Assembly (NCBI GenBank): GCA_035530655.1
Contig: DATKUK010000074.1
Location: forward strand, 1 to 64,000
From: DATKUK01 sp035530655
Lineage (GTDB): Bacteria > Planctomycetota > Phycisphaerae > UBA1845 > DATKUK01
Direction: 5' to 3'
Length of the DNA stretch: 64,000 bases
In this document: positions 54,220-63,232 of the stretch, piece after piece
Numbering within the stretch: position 1 is the first letter of the stretch
Layout of the letters: every line of letters begins with the position of its first letter
Program-made: the position numbers and the translations under genes
The notes under the pieces: model-generated
The model's database searches: none
Told to the model about the DNA's origin: nothing
What the model saw: only the letters and a program-made list of their open reading frames with translations

Positions 54220-55320
54220 CTACGCCTTCGCCTCGGTGCCGCTCAGCTCGACCAGTTCGTACGTCCGCGACCCCAGCCCGATCTGCTCGCCGTACTTCAG
54301 GGCCACCGTCGGGTCGATCTGTGGATGGTACTTCTTGCGGAGGCTCGCACCGGCGTGCTTCTCGAACAGGTCGAGCGTGGCCTGATCGACGGCGATCGGA
54401 TCGAAGCCGGCGAGGATTCCCACGTCGGGCACCACGACTTCGTGCTTCTGCCCGAAGCAGTCGCACTCGTTGGTCATGTTGACCATGTAGCTGACGTAGG
54501 CGATGCGCCCTCGCTTTTGCCGATGGAGGCCCCACGTATGGGCGGCCATTTTTCGCTGCATGTCGGCCGAACCCACACCCCAGTTAAACCGCACCGCACC
54601 GAAGCGGCAGACGGTCAGACACTCGCCGCAGCCGATGCACGTTTCCTCATCGATCACGGCGGCATTGAGGCTGTCGTCTTCGGATATGGAGTTGGCCGGA
54701 CACCACTCCATGCACACCTTGCACAGCGTGCACTTTTCGGGGTCGATTGACGGCTGGATGTTGGAGTGCTGAAGCATCTTGCCCTTGCGCGATGCGCAGC
54801 CCATGCCGACGTTCTTGATCGTGCCGCCCAGGCCCGCCCCGCCGTGGCCGGTCACGTGTGTGACCACGAGCATGCCCTGGGCACGAACGATGTCGGCCGC
54901 AAGAGCCACCTCTTTCTCGTCCGCCCCGGGGGTGGGCACGGTCAACTCGCTATTGCCGAACAGCCCGTCGGCCATGATCACCGGAGCGCCCACGTTGTCG
55001 GGAGTGAAGCCGTGCTCGGAAGCGAGAATCATGTGGTCGACCGCGTTTGACCGGCGGCCCACGTAGAGAGTCTGCGTCTCGGCCAGGAAGGGCCGCCCTC
55101 CCAACTCCTTGACGCAGTCGACAAACCCGCGCACGTGCTCGGGCCGAAGGTGGGTGACGTTGCCGTGCTCACCGAAGTGCATCTTGATGGCGATCAGATC
55201 CTTCTCGGCCACCACTCGCGCGAGGTTCGCCCGCTTGAACAGCAACTGCTGTTTGGCGGCCAGCGAGGCCGAATCCTCATCAAAACGGGCGGGCACGAAG
55301 TAAACCTGCGATGACACCAT
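54220..55320 (-). CDS. DUF362 protein with two [4Fe-4S] ferredoxin motifs
   Basis: 366 residues. A DUF362 region with KMHFGEHGNVTHLRP, TQTLYVGRRSNAVDH, TGHGGAGLGGTIKNVGMGCASR, then CTLCKVCMEWCP and CIGCGECLTVCRFGA, eight Cys for two clusters. DUF362 proteins are widespread redox proteins of unknown activity. It is 41 bp upstream of the AIR-synthase-like gene and 173 bp after DUF1284. Confidence 0.9.
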   Translation of the reverse strand: MVSSQVYFVPARFDEDSASLAAKQQLLFKRANLARVVAEKDLIAIKMHFGEHGNVTHLRPEHVRGFVDCVKELGGRPFLAETQTLYVGRRSNAVDHMILASEHGFTPDNVGAPVIMADGLFGNSELTVPTPGADEKEVALAADIVRAQGMLVVTHVTGHGGAGLGGTIKNVGMGCASRKGKMLQHSNIQPSIDPEKCTLCKVCMEWCPANSISEDDSLNAAVIDEETCIGCGECLTVCRFGAVRFNWGVGSADMQRKMAAHTWGLHRQKRGRIAYVSYMVNMTNECDCFGQKHEVVVPDVGILAGFDPIAVDQATLDLFEKHAGASLRKKYHPQIDPTVALKYGEQIGLGSRTYELVELSGTEAKA

Positions 55321-55493
55321 TGTCCTCCTACTCCCAAACGTACCAATACGCCTAAGACCCTAACGGACGAGCCTTCAAAAGACAATCAGTCGGCCACAGG
55401 ACCGGTCGTCCTCCCGCCCGGACGGACCGCCAATCCGGACCGAAGCGATGCTGAACTCGCCAGCCCGTAGAGTACCTTTTGAGTCGTATTCAG

Positions 55494-55958
55494 TCAGTCT
55501 GTGTGCTGGCAGACTCTCCGCAGACCCTCAGCGTAGAGGGCCTGGTCTCGCCGGCCTTTGAGGCAGCCGGGCTCGTAGTCGTGGTACTCCGGCTGAAGGG
55601 CTGCCAATAATGGCAGGCGCTGCTCGAAGAGGGCAAAGAGCTTCCGCGCGGACATGGTCGCGGGGGGCGACAACTGGAGCAGGCGCATCGCAACCGCATC
55701 ACGCCGCTCGACCCACTCCTGCTTGGTGATCTTGGGCGTCCAGCTCAGCCCGTCGGTGCAGCGCCCGTCGTGGTTGTACTTGCACGGCTCGCAGATGTCG
55801 TCGACCCCGAGCACGAGCTGGACCGGCTGGTCGAGATCGGCCGTCAGCGACTCCAGCACCTTGCGCCCCCCGTGCTGCCGCTCCGGGTCGTTCCCGTCGC
55901 GGCGGTAGAGGTACTTCAGCAACCAGATGACGTGGTCCGGGCGAAGCCGCACCGCCAC
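55494..55958 (-). CDS. DUF1284-domain protein
   Basis: 154 residues. N-terminal VRLRPDHVIWLLKYLY and central VDDICEPCKYNHDGRC match the DUF1284 pattern, with three Cys that could bind an iron-sulfur cluster or metal. Function not described. GTG start with AGGAGA directly before it; a GTG 6 nt later is spaced better. Four bp after the M55 peptidase gene, so certainly co-transcribed. Confidence 0.78.
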   Translation of the reverse strand: MAVRLRPDHVIWLLKYLYRRDGNDPERQHGGRKVLESLTADLDQPVQLVLGVDDICEPCKYNHDGRCTDGLSWTPKITKQEWVERRDAVAMRLLQLSPPATMSARKLFALFEQRLPLLAALQPEYHDYEPGCLKGRRDQALYAEGLRRVCQHTD

Positions 55959-55962
55959 TCTC

Positions 55963-56736
55963 CTACAGCATGATGTCCAGCGCCGACTCGGCGGTCCTTC
56001 GTATAGTCCTCGCGTCGACGCGCTCGACCTCGGGGCGCGAGGCCGCGTCGTCAGCCATCTCCGCTCGCTGATAGATCAATTGCACGGTGGCCGGCAGATC
56101 GATCTTGTACGGCTTGACGTTACCGATGTTCTTGACGGCCTGCTTGGCGCCCTCGCGGATTTCGGCCTGGGCCTGGGTGACCGGGGTACACAGGGCTCTT
56201 TGACGGCCTCGCCCCTGTTTGACGCTGACGGCGGTGATGCCTTCGATGAATTGCCTGGCCTCGTCACAGGCCCCCCGGTCGCCGGCCACGAAGATCAGCG
56301 GCACATCGTAGTGACCTGCGATCGTCGCCCACATGCCCAGCTCACCGTGCGGCCGACCGTTGATCGAATACTCCCACCACGAGGCACTGCTCATGGTGTG
56401 ACAGAGGAAGCCGTCAAGCGTGCCGGCCATCGCGTGCTGACCGATCATCATCGTGGCGTCAAAACTTTCGTCCAGCACGCCCGTCCACTGCGGGGCGGCA
56501 AAGTCCTGCACCGCACGCGGGTCGAGCCGGTCGAGGATGAAGTTCACCCCGCGATAGTGGCCGTCCTTGACGACCACCTGGTCGGCCCCGCCGTCGAAGC
56601 AGCCGGCAATGGCGGCGTTGACGTCACCCATCAGATAGCGTCGTGCGTCCTGAAAGAAGGGCGACTCCTCGGGGATATAGCTGCCATCCTCGACGCCGCT
56701 GAGCCCTTCCAGATCAGTCATGATGTAAATCTTCAT
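55963..56736 (-). CDS. M55-family D-aminopeptidase (DppA-like)
   Basis: 257 residues. Starts MKIYIMTDLEG with Asp8 and Glu10, then His60 (KDGHYRG) and His101, the zinc ligands in DppA-type enzymes, and GFLCHTMSSASWWEYSINGR at the active site. DppA releases D-amino acids from peptides and could recycle peptidoglycan peptides. ATG 56736 has GGAGG 9 nt upstream. The gene overlaps the MFS transporter gene by 23 nt. Confidence 0.9.
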   Translation of the reverse strand: MKIYIMTDLEGLSGVEDGSYIPEESPFFQDARRYLMGDVNAAIAGCFDGGADQVVVKDGHYRGVNFILDRLDPRAVQDFAAPQWTGVLDESFDATMMIGQHAMAGTLDGFLCHTMSSASWWEYSINGRPHGELGMWATIAGHYDVPLIFVAGDRGACDEARQFIEGITAVSVKQGRGRQRALCTPVTQAQAEIREGAKQAVKNIGNVKPYKIDLPATVQLIYQRAEMADDAASRPEVERVDARTIRRTAESALDIML

Positions 56737-58078
56737 CCTCTGCAACCTCCATCAATGCAGCGTGGTCCGGCTCGCGAATCTTCCGCAGCCAGAACAAGGA
56801 CCCCAATCGTAACACCCCGGAGATCACCATCAACACGTGCAGGGCGGTCACCGGTAGGGGCCCGACCTGCCACACGCGGTTACCGATCACTGCGGCCAAC
56901 ACGCCGGCCAGCGCCGGGGCTATCGCACGAGCCAGGTTGTTGGCGCTTCGGTATACCGAGATGTAGGCCGCCCGATCACGTTCGGGAGCAAGGTCGAGGC
57001 CCAGGTTCACAAACCCGATCTCCTGCGCGGTATTGAAAACCCGAACCGCCACCACCGCGAAGACCAAGTACCACCATTGCGGAAGAATTGCCAGCCACAG
57101 AAAAGGGAATATGGCCTTGGCCACCAGCGCCATCGTCAACATTCGCTTGGTGCCCCAACGATCCGCCAGCGTTCCCCACGAGGGCGCAGCGGCCAGCCCC
57201 ACCAGATGTGTGACAAAGTCGGTCCAACTGATCAGCCAGTAGCTCATCCCCAGGAAGGTGTACATGAAATAGTGGAAAAAGCCGCCGCAGACCCCGGCCG
57301 CAAAACTGAAGGAGCTGTGCAGGGCAATGAACCAGCGAAACTGCCCATGTCGCAAGGGCATCGCCACGGACCTGGCCAGGCTCGTCGGGCGCGAGGCCCG
57401 ATGCATGGGCGGCTCGGGCATTCGCCACACGCACCACAGCGAGGCAAAACCCGACCCCGCGCCAAACGCAATGAGAATCTGGAAGGCTTGGACGCCCTCG
57501 CCACCGGACGCCTTCCAGAAGTCGGCAAACCACCCGTAGGCCGGCACGGCGATCATCAGCACGAAACCGCCGATGAACGCCCGCCAACCGAAGAAACGCC
57601 CTCGCACGCCGACAGGGACCAGATCGGCAATCCAGCTCTGGCGGACCACCTCGGCCGACATGCCGAAGACCGCCCCGATAAAAAGCAACGCCCCCAACGG
57701 GTACATCACTTGCGTGCCGGGCCAGCCGAGCCACAGCACCAGAGGCAGCGCCGCTATTCCCAGTCGCAGCACCCGCACGGTCCCCAAGGCCACCAGGCAG
57801 AACCGCTTCCGCGAGTGCACGCGCGTCAGGATCGAATTGGTCCCCACCTGAAAGACGCCCCCCAGCAGCATCGCAGACTGCATGAACCCTACATGGGGCG
57901 CGTCGCCTCCCAGCTCGATAATCAAGCCGGTCAGACACAGCCCGGTCAGCGACGCCATCATCAGCCGGACCAGACCGGTTTCCACCAGCAAAAGCCGTTG
58001 CCCGCGCCGAACCTGCTCCGGACTCAGCGCTCTGTCATCTGCCGAATCGGATGCGTACGTCTGGATTCTGCGCGTCAA
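56714..58078 (-). CDS. MFS transporter
   Basis: 454 residues, about 12 transmembrane helices, with the family's GVRGRFFGWRAFIGG loop after helix 4 and LADRWGTKRML after helix 8. Substrate unknown; the neighbours suggest a peptide, amino sugar or oligosaccharide. Start is a TTG at 58078 with weak AGG upstream. First gene of the run down to 51813; its 3' end overlaps the peptidase gene. Confidence 0.85.
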   Translation of the reverse strand: MTRRIQTYASDSADDRALSPEQVRRGQRLLLVETGLVRLMMASLTGLCLTGLIIELGGDAPHVGFMQSAMLLGGVFQVGTNSILTRVHSRKRFCLVALGTVRVLRLGIAALPLVLWLGWPGTQVMYPLGALLFIGAVFGMSAEVVRQSWIADLVPVGVRGRFFGWRAFIGGFVLMIAVPAYGWFADFWKASGGEGVQAFQILIAFGAGSGFASLWCVWRMPEPPMHRASRPTSLARSVAMPLRHGQFRWFIALHSSFSFAAGVCGGFFHYFMYTFLGMSYWLISWTDFVTHLVGLAAAPSWGTLADRWGTKRMLTMALVAKAIFPFLWLAILPQWWYLVFAVVAVRVFNTAQEIGFVNLGLDLAPERDRAAYISVYRSANNLARAIAPALAGVLAAVIGNRVWQVGPLPVTALHVLMVISGVLRLGSLFWLRKIREPDHAALMEVAEDEDLHHD

Positions 58079-58202
58079 TGCCTTATCCTAGTCCGGCGTG
58101 GCGAGGCCTGACCTCTTGCCTCGCTGCCCCGGGACGCTACACTACCGCCCCAATGGCAGGCTGAGCAAGCCCACACGACCTCAAGCGACAGAAGGAGTTC
58201 CA
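58079..58202. promoter_or_regulatory. Divergent promoter region
   Basis: 124 bp between the MFS run and the Gfo/Idh gene. Short; no strong site recognised. Confidence 0.4.
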
Positions 58203-59246
58203 ATGGCAGGTTCAAAGTTACGCGTCATCCTCGTCGGCGCCGGCGGCATGGGACAGACTCATACCGACGCCTGGAAAACGGTCGACCATGCCGAGATCGT
58301 CGCCGTGTGCGACAATAACGGTGCCAGGGCCCGCGAGTTCGCCCAGACGCACAACATCGGCCAGGTGTTCACAGACTTCCGCAAGGCCCTCCGCACCCCG
58401 GCCGACGTAGTCGACGTGTGCGTGCCCAACAGCCACCACACCCCCGTCGTGCTGGAAGGCTTTAAGACCGGCAGGCACGTCTTGTGCGAGAAACCCCTGT
58501 CGGTGCTGCCGCGGGACGTGGAGAAGATGATGGCCGCCCGCGATCGGGCCAAAAAACTGCTGATGACCGCCCAGCACATGCGCTTCAGCGGACCTTCGCA
58601 GATCCTCAAGCGATACATCGAAGCAGGCAACGTGGGCGATGTCTACTACGCACGCGCGTGGCATCTGCGCAGACGGTCGCTACCCACGTGGGGCGTGTTC
58701 GCTTCGCGCAAGCACTCCGGAGGCGGCGCGGGCGTGGACATCGGCGTACACAGCCTCGATCTGACGATGTGGCTGATGGATAACTTCGAGCCGGTCAGTG
58801 TCAGCGGTATCGCCCCTTGCATGCTGGCCAAACGCAAGGGCACCTACAACCGCTGGGGATCGGTCGATCCGCGGCAGATCGACGTCGAGGATTTCGCCGT
58901 CGGCTTTACGCGGTTCAAGAACGGTGCCACGCTCTCGCTGGAGGCCAGTTGGATGCTCAACATCCAGCCGGTCTCGATCGTCAACACATGGCTGTTCGGC
59001 ACCAAAGGCGGCGTGGAGCATCCCAGTCTGAACGTTTCGACGGAAAGGGATCAGATCCAACTCGACTCGACCATCTCCAATCCGCCACAGAACGTCAACG
59101 CCTACCACGTGGAGATCCAGCGCTTCGCCGAGGCCATCGCCAAGGGCAAGCCCTCGCCCGTGCCGGCGGAGCAAACCCTTCAGGTCATCAAAGTGCTCGA
59201 CGGGATCTACCGTTCGCACAAGCTCGGCAAGGAGGTCAAGCTCTAA
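58203..59246 (+). CDS. Gfo/Idh/MocA-family oxidoreductase
   Basis: 347 residues. Rossmann start RVILVGAGGMGQTHTDAW, family motif CEKPLS near residue 100, central GGGAGVDIGVHSLDLTMWLM (active-site His/Asp region) and ending in VIKVLDGIYRSHKLGKEV. NAD(P)-dependent sugar or cyclitol oxidoreductase; substrate unknown. AGAAGGAGTTCCA precedes ATG 58203. Divergent from the MFS run. Confidence 0.92.
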   Translation: MAGSKLRVILVGAGGMGQTHTDAWKTVDHAEIVAVCDNNGARAREFAQTHNIGQVFTDFRKALRTPADVVDVCVPNSHHTPVVLEGFKTGRHVLCEKPLSVLPRDVEKMMAARDRAKKLLMTAQHMRFSGPSQILKRYIEAGNVGDVYYARAWHLRRRSLPTWGVFASRKHSGGGAGVDIGVHSLDLTMWLMDNFEPVSVSGIAPCMLAKRKGTYNRWGSVDPRQIDVEDFAVGFTRFKNGATLSLEASWMLNIQPVSIVNTWLFGTKGGVEHPSLNVSTERDQIQLDSTISNPPQNVNAYHVEIQRFAEAIAKGKPSPVPAEQTLQVIKVLDGIYRSHKLGKEVKL

Positions 59247-59763
59247 CCACGTGTGACACACCTGCGAACCGCCGCTGACGGCCCGCGGCAACGCCCTGTT
59301 GGAATGTGAACGGTCGCTATAAAAGGCGTGCGGCACCCGGTACGTATTGGCGCGGTCAAGGGTGCCGCAACGAGTGGGAGGACTAAATTTGCAGACTGCA
59401 CAAGAGACGGATTTGCGTCTCCCTTGCGCTAAGAGTATACCCCACCCTCCTGTCTTTTCCAGTATTACTTTTCCATTAGTTTTGGGTTTCTCAATCGGTA
59501 ACCTACACAAAACAGTTCCCATGGCTTGCTGGGCGGTCTAACGCCTAAGTACTTTTTCGACAACATCTTAGATCAAATCGACTAACCCAGCACCCACCGC
59601 CGGAGCGCGTTGGGAAACAACCCTAACTTTCTACAGGGAAAGTGGTTAACTCTGAACGCCTGAATCCTGGCTGCGGCTACGGCAGCTACGAGCCCCTTGA
59701 AGCGACGGGCGAACCGACCAAGAATGCTGTCCGACCAGGACTTACACGCAAAGGTGTCCCGCG
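59247..59763. other. Intergenic region with an AT-richer core
   Basis: 517 bp. GAGACG-6 nt-CGTCTC (about 59407-59424) is a small hairpin. The part around 59440-59560 is notably lower in GC. No gene recognised. Confidence 0.4.
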
Positions 59764-60804
59764 GTGCAACTCGCTGACTTGCAGTACCACTTGCCGCCTG
59801 AGCTGGTCGCTCAGACCCCGATCGAACCGCGGGACGCGTCGCGGCTGCTGGTGCTCGAGCGGTCGACTGGTCGGCTAACGCATACCCATTTCCGGGAATT
59901 GCCCAGGATGCTGCGGGCTGGCGACGCTTTGGTGCTCAACCAGACCCGCGTGGTTCCCGCCCGGTTCTTTGCCCGACGAACAACGGGGGGCCTCGTCGAG
60001 GGGCTGTTTCTGTCGCTCGCCGCGGAGGGCTGCTGGCTGGCGCTTCTCAAGGCGGCAGGTAGCTTGCGGCCGGGCGAGAAACTTCACTTCCAGGACGCAC
60101 CGTGGGCGTTTGTGCTTGTTGAGCCGCGCGGGCAGGGACAGTGGCTGGTTCGACCAGACGTGGACTTGCCCGGCTATACGATCCTGGAACGCGTCGGGCG
60201 CACACCGCTGCCTCCCTATATCAAACGGAGTCACGACGACCCTCGTGAAGGGCAAGATAGCGGCAGGTACCAGACGGTATACGCCGACCAACCGGGCGCG
60301 GTGGCGGCCCCAACGGCCGGGCTGCATTTCACGGGTGAGCTGCTCGATGAGTTGACGGCACTTGGCGTGGGGATCGCCCGACTGACGCTGCACGTCGGCC
60401 TGGGAACGTTCAAGCCCGTAACGACGGAATGCCTGCAAGAACACCACATGCATAGCGAGCTCTACGAATTGCCCGCGTCGGCGGCGGAGCAGATCAACCG
60501 GGGGAGGGCGAGCGGGGGACGCATCGTGTGTGTTGGGACGACGACCGTTCGCACTCTGGAAACATGCGCCGCCGCCGACGGAAGCGTGCATCCGGGTACG
60601 GGCGAAACCGATTTGTTCATTTATCCCCCATATCGCTTCAAGGCTGTCGACGTGCTGCTGACCAATTTCCATTTGCCAGGGAGCACGTTGCTGGCATTGG
60701 TCTTCGCGTTTGCGGGGCGCGAGGCGACGTTGGCTGCATACCAGCAGGCGATTGACCGTCGCTACCGGTTCTACTCCTACGGCGACGCGATGCTGATTCT
60801 GTAA
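59764..60804 (+). CDS. queA: S-adenosylmethionine:tRNA ribosyltransferase-isomerase
   Basis: 346 residues, full length. Adds the epoxy-cyclopentanediol ring in queuosine synthesis in tRNA. Conserved parts: YHLPPELVAQTPIEPRDASRLLVL, NQTRVVPARFF, AAPTAGLHFT, LHVGLGTFKPV, HSELY and the end RYRFYSYGDAMLIL. GTG start at 59764. A second, partial 3' end of the gene lies at 61653-61739. Confidence 0.95.
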   Translation: MQLADLQYHLPPELVAQTPIEPRDASRLLVLERSTGRLTHTHFRELPRMLRAGDALVLNQTRVVPARFFARRTTGGLVEGLFLSLAAEGCWLALLKAAGSLRPGEKLHFQDAPWAFVLVEPRGQGQWLVRPDVDLPGYTILERVGRTPLPPYIKRSHDDPREGQDSGRYQTVYADQPGAVAAPTAGLHFTGELLDELTALGVGIARLTLHVGLGTFKPVTTECLQEHHMHSELYELPASAAEQINRGRASGGRIVCVGTTTVRTLETCAAADGSVHPGTGETDLFIYPPYRFKAVDVLLTNFHLPGSTLLALVFAFAGREATLAAYQQAIDRRYRFYSYGDAMLIL

Positions 60805-60925
60805 GCGGCAATCCCCTGGTCCAAGCGAGGACCTATGCTAAAGGGCACCAGTGCCGTGCCGTTCATCGCACGGCCCCGCTCGCCCGCGCGGCAAATCGTG
60901 TCGGCATGGTCGCAAGTCCAGCAAG

Positions 60926-61162
60926 CTACCGTGCGTCGCGATCGCGTTGATCGTGGCCGGAATGCCTTTGCTGGTCTTCATGCCGGCGGCCATCCTGTCG
61001 CTCCCCTCGTCGGTCATCATCGTGCCGCTCGTACCGCTGCGAATGGCGGTCCGAGTCACGGTGGGACCGCCCTCGACGATCCCCGCTGCATCCACCCAAC
61101 GCCATCAGCAGGGCCAGAACTAAACAAGTCGCCGATAGTGTCCTTATCCTGAGACAGTTCAT
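60926..61162 (-). CDS. Small Arg/Asp/His-rich lipoprotein
   Basis: 78 residues. Signal and lipobox CLVLALLMALGGC (Cys25), then a strongly charged mature part of alternating Arg, Asp, His and Gln. CAGGAG lies 7 nt before ATG 61162. Convergent with queA. No family recognised; a metal- or polyanion-binding role is conceivable only. Confidence 0.55.
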   Translation of the reverse strand: MNCLRIRTLSATCLVLALLMALGGCSGDRRGRSHRDSDRHSQRYERHDDDRRGERQDGRRHEDQQRHSGHDQRDRDAR

Positions 61163-61539
61163 GTTCGGACTCCTGATGAAAACAGAGGCTCTGTTTCGAA
61201 CACAAGGCCCGATCGCCTCAGCGGGTCTGCCCGAGGCCGTCTGCGACAAAGCAAGCGGCGTATCGGCCAAAGGGGCGACTGAGACTTCTCGGTCGACTTA
61301 TCACAACTCGACATTTCCCATTTGGCCTTCTCCCGGCAACACCGCCGAGCCACTGGGGCACCATTATAACGCCCCCCCCAAGAATCCAAGCCGGGTTGGC
61401 TCGAGTTCTTGGTGATTGACGCCTAAATCGGGGGCAAAGCGACGGTCGGGCAGCACAGGCAGTCGTTTCGGGCGAGGTCCACCCACATGAACATCACGGC
61501 CCTTTCCTTGTTTGCTCGACTGCACGCGGGTTCGTTTCG
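61163..61539. other. Intergenic region, nothing recognised
   Basis: 377 bp with no gene or distinct site that I can support. Confidence 0.4.
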
Positions 61540-61655
61540 TCATATCGGCGCAGCCCTCGGCGGGGTCGCCGCGAACCGCTGAATCCGATCAAGAATCGTT
61601 CGGTACAGCCGACGCGGAATGGCGACCTCCGCCAGTTGGAACGTGATGTACCGGG
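61540..61655 (-). pseudogene. Possible transposase C-terminal fragment
   Basis: The minus frame reads ITFQLAEVAIPRRLYRTILDRI and ends with a stop near 61540. The pattern resembles the C-terminus of some IS1380-like transposases, which I recall only loosely. It ends exactly at the queA-like fragment, so it marks a recombination point. Confidence 0.3.
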
Positions 61656-61739
61656 CGCGAGGTGACGTTGGCTGCATACCAGCAGGCCATCGACCGGCGC
61701 TATCGGTTCTACTCCTACGGCGACGCAATGCTGATTCTG
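61653..61739 (+). pseudogene. Duplicate 3' end of queA
   Basis: 87 bp matching 60715-60801 of queA with six mismatches by eye, five of them synonymous. Encodes TLAAYQQAIDRRYRFYSYGD and AMLIL; the stop codon is replaced by CAA. No upstream queA sequence remains. Confidence 0.75.
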
Positions 61740-61792
61740 CAAGAGAAATCGTCGCGGTCGGTGCACGCAGGCCCGAGGACGCCGGGCGGCGA

Positions 61793-62779
61793 CTATGCGC
61801 GTCGGGCGATGAGGATGCCGCTCGTGGGCTCGGCGGGTTCGGCGCGGCGAATCTTCGAGAAGTTCGCTCGGCGAAGCCAGTCGGCCAACTCGGCGTGGGA
61901 ATACGTTCTGCCGGCGGCTGTGTTGATCAGCATGTTGACGGCAAAGACGGCCGCCTGCTTCGGCTGCGTGCGGGCAGCGTTGGTCAGGAAGTCGTGGATT
62001 ACCAGGGTGCCGCCGGGCACGAGGGCCTTATAGATCTTGCGGAACCAGAGACGAATCTCGTCGGGGCCGGAGGAATGGATCACGTTGCTTAGCAGGACGA
62101 GATCGAAGCCTTGCGGCAGCGGATCGTCGTTGAGGTCGCCCTCGACCATGTGAATGCGTCGACCGACGGACTCTGTCCCAACGATCTTGCGCGCCACCTT
62201 GAGCACGTCGGGCCGATCGAAGAGCGTGGCTTGCAGCTTGGGCCACCGTCGGCAGAACGCCTGACAATAGGCGCCCGATCCGCCGCCGGCGTCGAGCATG
62301 GTGCGAAAGTCCTGACCGGCAAAGAAGTGCGCAAGTGCGGCTGCTCGCGTGCGGGAGTTGTCGTGCATGGCGCGGATGAACCGCTCGGTCCCTTCGGCAG
62401 CACGCCGTGTCTGCTGCTCGCGTCGTACTGGCCCGCCGCGCCGGAGAACGTCGTCGAGCTGCGCCCAACTCTTGGCGAGTTGGTTGTGGTGCCGCAGCAT
62501 CCACGTCACGCTTTGCGGGCTGTTCTCCTGCAGGCAGCGTTTGACCACCGGTCGCGCCGAGTACGCTTGCCCGCGAAGCCTGACAAGGCCCAAGCCAGCC
62601 AGCGCGTTGAGTAACAGCTCTGTTGCGCGCTCATCGAGCCGACATCGCCGGGCGATCGAGCGAGCCGAACGACCCCGCTCGTCGATGGCGTCAAAGACGC
62701 CAACCTCGGCCGCAGCCGAGACGATCCTCGCCTCCCACGCGCATTGACCCAACTCCATGATGTCCTGACCGTTTCGCAT
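61793..62779 (-). CDS. SAM-dependent O-methyltransferase-like protein with winged-helix N-terminus
   Basis: 328 residues. The N-terminal ~100 residues form a dimerisation/winged-helix domain (AAAEVGVFDAIDERGRSARSI...). The Rossmann-type methyltransferase domain follows: TMLDAGGGSGAYCQAF (motif I, SAM binding), RIHMVEGDLNDDPLP, FDLVLLSNVIHSSGP and LVPGGTLVIHDF. It resembles family-2 O-methyltransferases. The substrate is unknown. Confidence 0.88.
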   Translation of the reverse strand: MRNGQDIMELGQCAWEARIVSAAAEVGVFDAIDERGRSARSIARRCRLDERATELLLNALAGLGLVRLRGQAYSARPVVKRCLQENSPQSVTWMLRHHNQLAKSWAQLDDVLRRGGPVRREQQTRRAAEGTERFIRAMHDNSRTRAAALAHFFAGQDFRTMLDAGGGSGAYCQAFCRRWPKLQATLFDRPDVLKVARKIVGTESVGRRIHMVEGDLNDDPLPQGFDLVLLSNVIHSSGPDEIRLWFRKIYKALVPGGTLVIHDFLTNAARTQPKQAAVFAVNMLINTAAGRTYSHAELADWLRRANFSKIRRAEPAEPTSGILIARRA

Positions 62780-62876
62780 GGCTGGAGCCTCCCGAACGTC
62801 GCCAACTCAGCCTATCATGGTGCACGCATCGCCGGCGGGCAATGGGTTTTGCGGCAATGTTGCGGCAGGAGGAGCA

Positions 62877-63140
62877 ATGGATATGGCGTCGGGAGCTGCA
62901 GGCAAGGCCGATCTGATCGTCCACGCGGGACGGATGTACACAATGGACCGGGCCGGGCCGTCGGCCGCGGCGGTGGCTGTGGCAGGCGGGCGAATCGTCG
63001 CGGTCGGCTCGCGGCGGAAGATGCGGCAGTGGAAGGGGCGGACGACCACCGTGCTGGATGCGCCAAACGCGGTGGGCACCCCGGCGTTTGCCGATTGCCA
63101 TACCCACCTGTTAGCCAGGCGCGTCGTGTATCGCCGCTGA
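62877..63140 (+). pseudogene. 5' fragment of an amidohydrolase
   Basis: GGAGGAGCA precedes ATG 62877. The first ~80 residues are the amidohydrolase start: ADLIVHAGRMYTMD, AVAVAGGRIVAVGS and PAFADCHTHL, with the HxH metal motif. Six to eight residues later the frame hits an unrelated end and stops at 63140. The catalytic barrel is missing. Confidence 0.7.
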
Positions 63141-63232
63141 AGAATTGCCGCCGGCAGCTTCTTGGATTCGACCCACCGGCGGCGCGAAGGTCGAGCATTC
63201 GGCTGGCGTGTTGAGGGCGCGGCGTACGCTGT

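Noticed and set aside
59347..59541. 64-residue open frame in the AT-richer gap before queA
   Set aside because: No ribosome binding site, no recognisable family, and composition unlike the coding neighbours.
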